In this document: piece by piece, positions 60,856-64,000 of the stretch | Layout of the letters: each line of letters begins with the position of its first letter | Position numbering within the stretch: position 1 is the stretch's first letter | From: MGIIb-O2 sp964003245 | GTDB taxonomy: Archaea; Thermoplasmatota; Poseidoniia; Poseidoniales; Thalassarchaeaceae | Reading direction: 5' to 3' | Length of the DNA stretch: 64,000 nucleotides | Assembly (NCBI GenBank): GCA_964003245.1 | Contig: CAXFIU010000001.1 | Location: 62,001-126,000, forward strand | The notes under the pieces: generated by a model | What the model was told of the DNA's origin: nothing | Databases searched by the model: none | Seen by the model: the letters and a program-made list of their open reading frames with translations, nothing else | Program-made: the position numbers and the translations under genes

Positions 60856-61383
60856 ATGGATGAAACCAAAATTAATCTTGACGTTGAAACACAGACCTTT
60901 CGCTTCACTCCTTCCGAGCCAATAAATCATGAAGAGGCAGTTAGTTTGGGTAGAGGAGTTAAGTCCGGAGAATTTGTTGTAATTATTCATGAGAATCCTC
61001 ATGCAACACTTGTAATTGAACCAGAAGGTTCAGTATTGGTTCATGGTATTTCAAGAACTGAAGTAGCACGTTTGGCTGTACAAGAATTATTACTAACACT
61101 TGGTATGTCTGATGAATGGCTTTTAGTAGAGTCCGGTGAAATGATAATTCGCTTTTCCATAGGAAGAGCCGTATTAATGGAGTTAGCCGCAGATCGTTTT
61201 TCTGAGATAAATCTAGATTCCAGAATAGGTGCCTTAAGAATAGAAGCAGATAGGCATAAATGTAGTATTTTATTATTTAACAATGGCCATGGTATTGTCT
61301 TGAAACAGACATCTAAAAGAATTGCTGAGATGGCAATTAGACATTGGTCATCTTTGTTAGATGATGAGGGCGCATTGGCGTGA
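60856..61383 (+). CDS. Predicted TATA-binding-protein-fold protein
   Basis: 175 residues and two roughly equal halves that align with each other and with TBP repeats by pattern. First half: GEFVVIIHENPHATLVIEPEGSVLVHGISRTEVARLAVQELLLTLG. Second: RIGALRIEADRHKCSILLFNNGHGIVLKQTSKRIAEMAIRHW. TBP has LIFxSGKxVxTGAKSxExxxxAxxKI at these places. The Phe intercalation residues of real TBP are not obvious, so it may not bind TATA. Function unknown. Followed by TatD four bases later. Confidence 0.6.
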   Translation: MDETKINLDVETQTFRFTPSEPINHEEAVSLGRGVKSGEFVVIIHENPHATLVIEPEGSVLVHGISRTEVARLAVQELLLTLGMSDEWLLVESGEMIIRFSIGRAVLMELAADRFSEINLDSRIGALRIEADRHKCSILLFNNGHGIVLKQTSKRIAEMAIRHWSSLLDDEGALA

Positions 61384-61387
61384 GAGT

Positions 61388-62266
61388 ATGCTTAATCACG
61401 GCCGATGGGAAGGGCCAATATTAGACCAACATATGCATTTAGATCGTAATAATAGATTTCTAGATGCAGTTTCTGAGTTCATAAATTCTGGAGGAACTGC
61501 TATTAATTTAGTTCATAAACCGGATTTTTCAGATTTACCTTTGTCAATTTCTGATTATAAATCGGCATATGATGATACTATTGAGATGGCAAGAGAGATT
61601 AGAGAAAAGTTTGGAATTAAAGTTTCAGTAATTCTCGGCCCTCATCCTGTATCTTGGGAAAAACAAATCCATAAAATCGGTTTACACGAATCTACATCTT
61701 TACATCTTCAAGCAGTAAAACTCGCAATACAATATATTTCATTAGGTGATGCGGTTTGTCTCGGAGAAGTGGGACGCCCACATTATCCTGTAGATTCAAA
61801 AATCTGGGATGCAGCCAATGATTTATTATTGGAAATTATGAAATTAGCAGCGGAGGAAGAAATTAGTATACAACTTCATGTGGAAGATGATGGTGAGAAA
61901 ACATATTCAGATTTAGCAAAATTATGTGATAAGGCGGGTTTACCTAGGCATCTTGCAATAAGACATTACGCTCCACCAAATATCCGTACTGATTTCACTC
62001 ATGGTTTGAGTGTAACGGTAAGTGTTGGTAAAGATAGCATTTCAAAAATCGTAGAAAGCTTACCACATTGTAACTCTTATTGGGGAATGGAAACTGATTT
62101 TCTAGATGATAAAAATCGTCCCGGTGCGGTGCTCGGGCCGAAAACAATACCCAAAAGAACTCATCAGTTGACGGAAAAATTAACTGAATCAGGTTATTCA
62201 GTAGAACAAATTAATGAAATTATGGAAAATATTCATTTTAATTGGCCACAAATCCTCTATTCCTGA
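61388..62266 (+). CDS. TatD-related metal-dependent hydrolase
   Basis: 292 residues from the ATG at 61388 (61361 would overlap the TBP-like gene). TIM-barrel amidohydrolase-like: PILDQHMHLDRNNRFLDA (HxH), LGPHPVSW, CLGEVGRPHY (metal Glu), IQLHVEDDG (His) and WGMETDFLDD (Asp). TatD family members are nucleases or deaminase-like hydrolases. The archaeal branch is little studied. Final ten bases overlap the small membrane gene on the other strand. Confidence 0.8.
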   Translation: MLNHGRWEGPILDQHMHLDRNNRFLDAVSEFINSGGTAINLVHKPDFSDLPLSISDYKSAYDDTIEMAREIREKFGIKVSVILGPHPVSWEKQIHKIGLHESTSLHLQAVKLAIQYISLGDAVCLGEVGRPHYPVDSKIWDAANDLLLEIMKLAAEEEISIQLHVEDDGEKTYSDLAKLCDKAGLPRHLAIRHYAPPNIRTDFTHGLSVTVSVGKDSISKIVESLPHCNSYWGMETDFLDDKNRPGAVLGPKTIPKRTHQLTEKLTESGYSVEQINEIMENIHFNWPQILYS

Positions 62267-62487
62267 AAAGGAGATTTTAATTTAGGAGTAAAAGTCATTA
62301 TTCCGCCCAGTAAAAATAACACTATACATAGAGCAAAGAAATAAAATTCTCCGATCGGAACTGGTTTTTCCGTTATTTCTTGAATGCCAATTCTTAGTAA
62401 AGGGCCATTAATGGGTAGAAATAGTATCATCAACAGAATTCCAACTCTCTGACGCACAAGCATAAACCTCGGATATGGTGATAACAT
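62257..62487 (-). CDS. Small two-TM protein
   Basis: 76 residues with helices VGILLMILFLPINGPLL and EFYFFALCIVLFLLGGIMTF, and a basic tail PKLKSP. An internal ATG at 62463 preceded by GAGGT could be the real start (68 residues). It overlaps the TatD 3' end by ten bases. No family; real-gene status rests on its regular membrane pattern and its position between genes. Confidence 0.45.
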   Translation of the reverse strand: MLSPYPRFMLVRQRVGILLMILFLPINGPLLRIGIQEITEKPVPIGEFYFFALCIVLFLLGGIMTFTPKLKSPFQE

Positions 62488-62541
62488 TTGAACGGATGTA
62501 ACCGAACTAGTTTAGAAAGGGCATATCCTCCGATAGATTAC

Positions 62542-62616
62542 GCGCCTGTAGTGAAGGGGTTATCACCTGAGGTTTCCAACCTCATGTCCCGGGTTCAAAT
62601 CCCGGCGGGCGCACCA
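62542..62616 (+). tRNA. tRNA-Gly (TCC), CCA encoded
   Basis: Acceptor GCGCCTG/CGGGCGC, D-arm GTGAAGGGGTTATCAC, anticodon stem TGAGG/CCTCA around loop TTTCCAA (anticodon TCC), T-stem CCGGG/CCCGG with TTCAAAT, discriminator A at 62613, then CCA. Same size as the tRNA-Gly(GCC) at 26 kb. No intron. Confidence 0.96.
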
Positions 62617-62662
62617 TATCAAAGCACTAAAGTGAAGCATTCAAACACTACTTGTCCTCCGG

Positions 62663-64000
62663 ATGAACATGTCGAAGGCCAGTTCTCCAGACTTAGCCGA
62701 GGGCATCATAGTATCGTCGATAAGTAAAGATGCGTCAGACCTTGGAGAAGATAGACAAATAGTTGGTAGGCAGATATGGAGAATTTTACCTTATGTAACA
62801 AGATATTGGGAAAGAGCGATAGGCGGCCTACTAGCGAATATTGGCGCCAGAATATTTGATCTTGTTCCCTTGATTGCTATAGGAATGGCTGCTGATTATT
62901 ATAATCCTGAGAAGTCTCAATTTACCGACTCAAGAGTTGAGAGTTTTGTTACACTTGATATAATACCAAATTTAGGGCCAATTGATTCCACTGAGATTGG
63001 CTTTGGTTTACTTATTTTCTTATCATTCATCTGTCTTGCAATAACTCAAGGATTAAGTAATCAACTTTGGCAATCAATAGCTTACAAGGCTCAGCATGAT
63101 ATCCGAATGGATGCTACAAAATCTTTGATGGAGATGGAGGCATCATACTTTGAAACTAGGCAGACTGGTAACTTGATGTCTGTTTTATCGGCAGACGTCG
63201 CACAATTAGAGGATATAATTTCAGATTCTACTACTAGTATAATTAGGATAGTCACAACTCTTAGTGCTGCCTTTTGTATTCTTTTCTGGATGTCACCTAC
63301 ACTTTGTATGATTCTCTTCGGACCATTATTCATGATTGTTCCTATGGTTATCTGGTTTTCCACTAGAGTACAAAGAAAGTACCGTCAACAAAGAGAAAGT
63401 ACTGGCGGAATAGTAGCAATATTGGAAAATGTATTATCCGGAATAACAGTAGTTCAAGCATATAATGCCAGCGATTTCGAGAGAATTAGAATTGAGAGAC
63501 AGAGTGGCAATTATAGAGATCAAGCTATACAAGCAGCCTTTATCAGAAATCGCTTTATTCCTGGATTCCATATAGTAGCTGGAATCTCATTCGGTCTCTT
63601 AGTTTCAGCCGGGGGTTGGTTAATGAACTCCGGGCAAATAAGTGTAGGTCAGTTTGTTACATTCTTACTGATATCTACTAGAATGACTATGCCATTATGG
63701 ATTTTAGGAATGTTACTGAATCAATTACAGAAAGGGGAGGCTGCTTCACGTCGAGTTTTTGCAGTCATAGATCTTGAACCTTCAATTTATGATAAGGTGG
63801 ACGCATTACCTCTTGAAGAACCAATTACCAGTCTATCATTCAAAGATGTATCTTTTTCTTATCCCTCTTCCGAGTCTAATGTCCTCAACAACATCAATCT
63901 GGAGATTTCTTCAGGAGAATTTTTAGGAGTTATGGGACATACTGGAGCTGGTAAGAGTACAATATTGAAGTTAATAGAGAAATTCTATCAACCACAACAC
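62663..64000 (+). CDS. ABC transporter, fused permease-ATPase (MsbA-like), partial
   Basis: Open at the right edge; 446 codons visible from the ATG at 62663 (62669 also possible). Soluble N-terminus MSKASSPDLAEGII, then a six-helix exporter membrane domain (GGLLANIGARIFDLVPLIAI; FGLLIFLSFICLAITQG; IIRIVTTLSAAFCILFWMS and others). The nucleotide-binding domain begins near residue 390 with Walker A VMGHTGAGKSTIL at about 63933-63963. Half-transporter of the lipid/drug exporter class; the partner and substrate are unknown. Confidence 0.88.
   Translation, partial: MNMSKASSPDLAEGIIVSSISKDASDLGEDRQIVGRQIWRILPYVTRYWERAIGGLLANIGARIFDLVPLIAIGMAADYYNPEKSQFTDSRVESFVTLDIIPNLGPIDSTEIGFGLLIFLSFICLAITQGLSNQLWQSIAYKAQHDIRMDATKSLMEMEASYFETRQTGNLMSVLSADVAQLEDIISDSTTSIIRIVTTLSAAFCILFWMSPTLCMILFGPLFMIVPMVIWFSTRVQRKYRQQRESTGGIVAILENVLSGITVVQAYNASDFERIRIERQSGNYRDQAIQAAFIRNRFIPGFHIVAGISFGLLVSAGGWLMNSGQISVGQFVTFLLISTRMTMPLWILGMLLNQLQKGEAASRRVFAVIDLEPSIYDKVDALPLEEPITSLSFKDVSFSYPSSESNVLNNINLEISSGEFLGVMGHTGAGKSTILKLIEKFYQPQH

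Noticed and set aside
62488..62727. 79-residue frame covering the tRNA-Gly(TCC) gene
   Set aside because: It reads straight through a perfect tRNA cloverleaf and into the ABC transporter start.
1..64000. Mobile elements, phage genes, CRISPR arrays, toxin-antitoxin pairs
   Set aside because: No transposase, integrase, recombinase, regularly spaced repeats or terminal inverted repeats were seen in the window.

Overview
The window reads as a gene-dense, AT-rich archaeal chromosome segment, most likely from a planktonic marine euryarchaeote of the Marine Group II/III (Poseidoniales-like, Thermoplasmatota) type. This assignment is inference. The archaeal core is clear: Orc1/Cdc6, Bud32 kinase, thermosome, the archaeal/eukaryotic tRNA thiolase NcsA/Ctu1, ATCase with a PyrI subunit, an archaeal-type CoaD joined to a GTP-dependent dephospho-CoA kinase, and TATA-like boxes. 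It is mixed with bacterial-looking genes (DnaK, threonyl-tRNA synthetase, GlpX, class I aldolase, a CysJ-like diflavin reductase, acyl-CoA enzymes) and large secreted Ig-like proteins with a C-terminal membrane anchor. I see no insertion sequences, integrases, CRISPR arrays or rRNA. Genes are packed tightly: five convergent pairs share the self-complementary stop tetranucleotides TTAA or CTAG.

Layout. 0-8 kb: a partial membrane protein, the tRNA 2-thiolase, pyrBI, a GHMP sugar kinase, a secreted Ig-like protein and a membrane coiled-coil protein. 8-17 kb: trhO, thrS, carbamate kinase, an NAD-kinase-like protein, pyrG, a threonine-dehydrogenase-like SDR and a thermosome subunit. 17-23 kb: an Hsp20-like/DnaK/PspC proteostasis and envelope-stress operon, leucyl aminopeptidase, agmatinase/arginase and a small DUF protein. 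23-33 kb: a 1002-residue surface protein, tRNA-Gly(GCC), an ArsC-like phosphatase, a cysteine-free Mrp, a PAP2-propeller fusion, nadA, bud32, an ITPase and a proline-tailed membrane protein.

33-41.5 kb is a metabolic island of acyl-CoA enzymes: two enoyl-CoA hydratases with both catalytic Glu, a PaaG-like isomerase, 3-hydroxyacyl-CoA dehydrogenase, aldehyde dehydrogenase, and a BoxB/PaaA-like di-iron oxygenase followed by an unrecognised 187-residue protein. This suggests aerobic epoxidation of a CoA-bound ring or related substrate. 41.6-44.6 kb holds moaE-moaC and glpX-fba (gluconeogenesis). 44.6-48 kb holds two tandem small winged-helix-like proteins divergent from an 876-residue winged-helix protein, with repeated TGTAAC motifs between them.

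48.1-48.45 kb is the most striking noncoding stretch: a GC-rich island with four long stem-loops in series, a possible end-closing helix and a terminal T-run. I interpret it as a structured RNA gene of unknown class. 48.5-56.6 kb: the CoaD-kinase fusion, a membrane protein, orc1/cdc6 with a possible origin region, a beta-lactamase-fold hydrolase, the diflavin reductase, biotin carboxylase and a PfkB kinase. 56.6-64 kb: a PH-like/TM protein with a near-leaderless promoter, an EF-Tu/SelB relative that has lost its GTPase motifs, a thioesterase, a three-gene group (unknown protein, TBP-fold-like protein, TatD hydrolase), tRNA-Gly(TCC) and an ABC exporter cut by the right edge.
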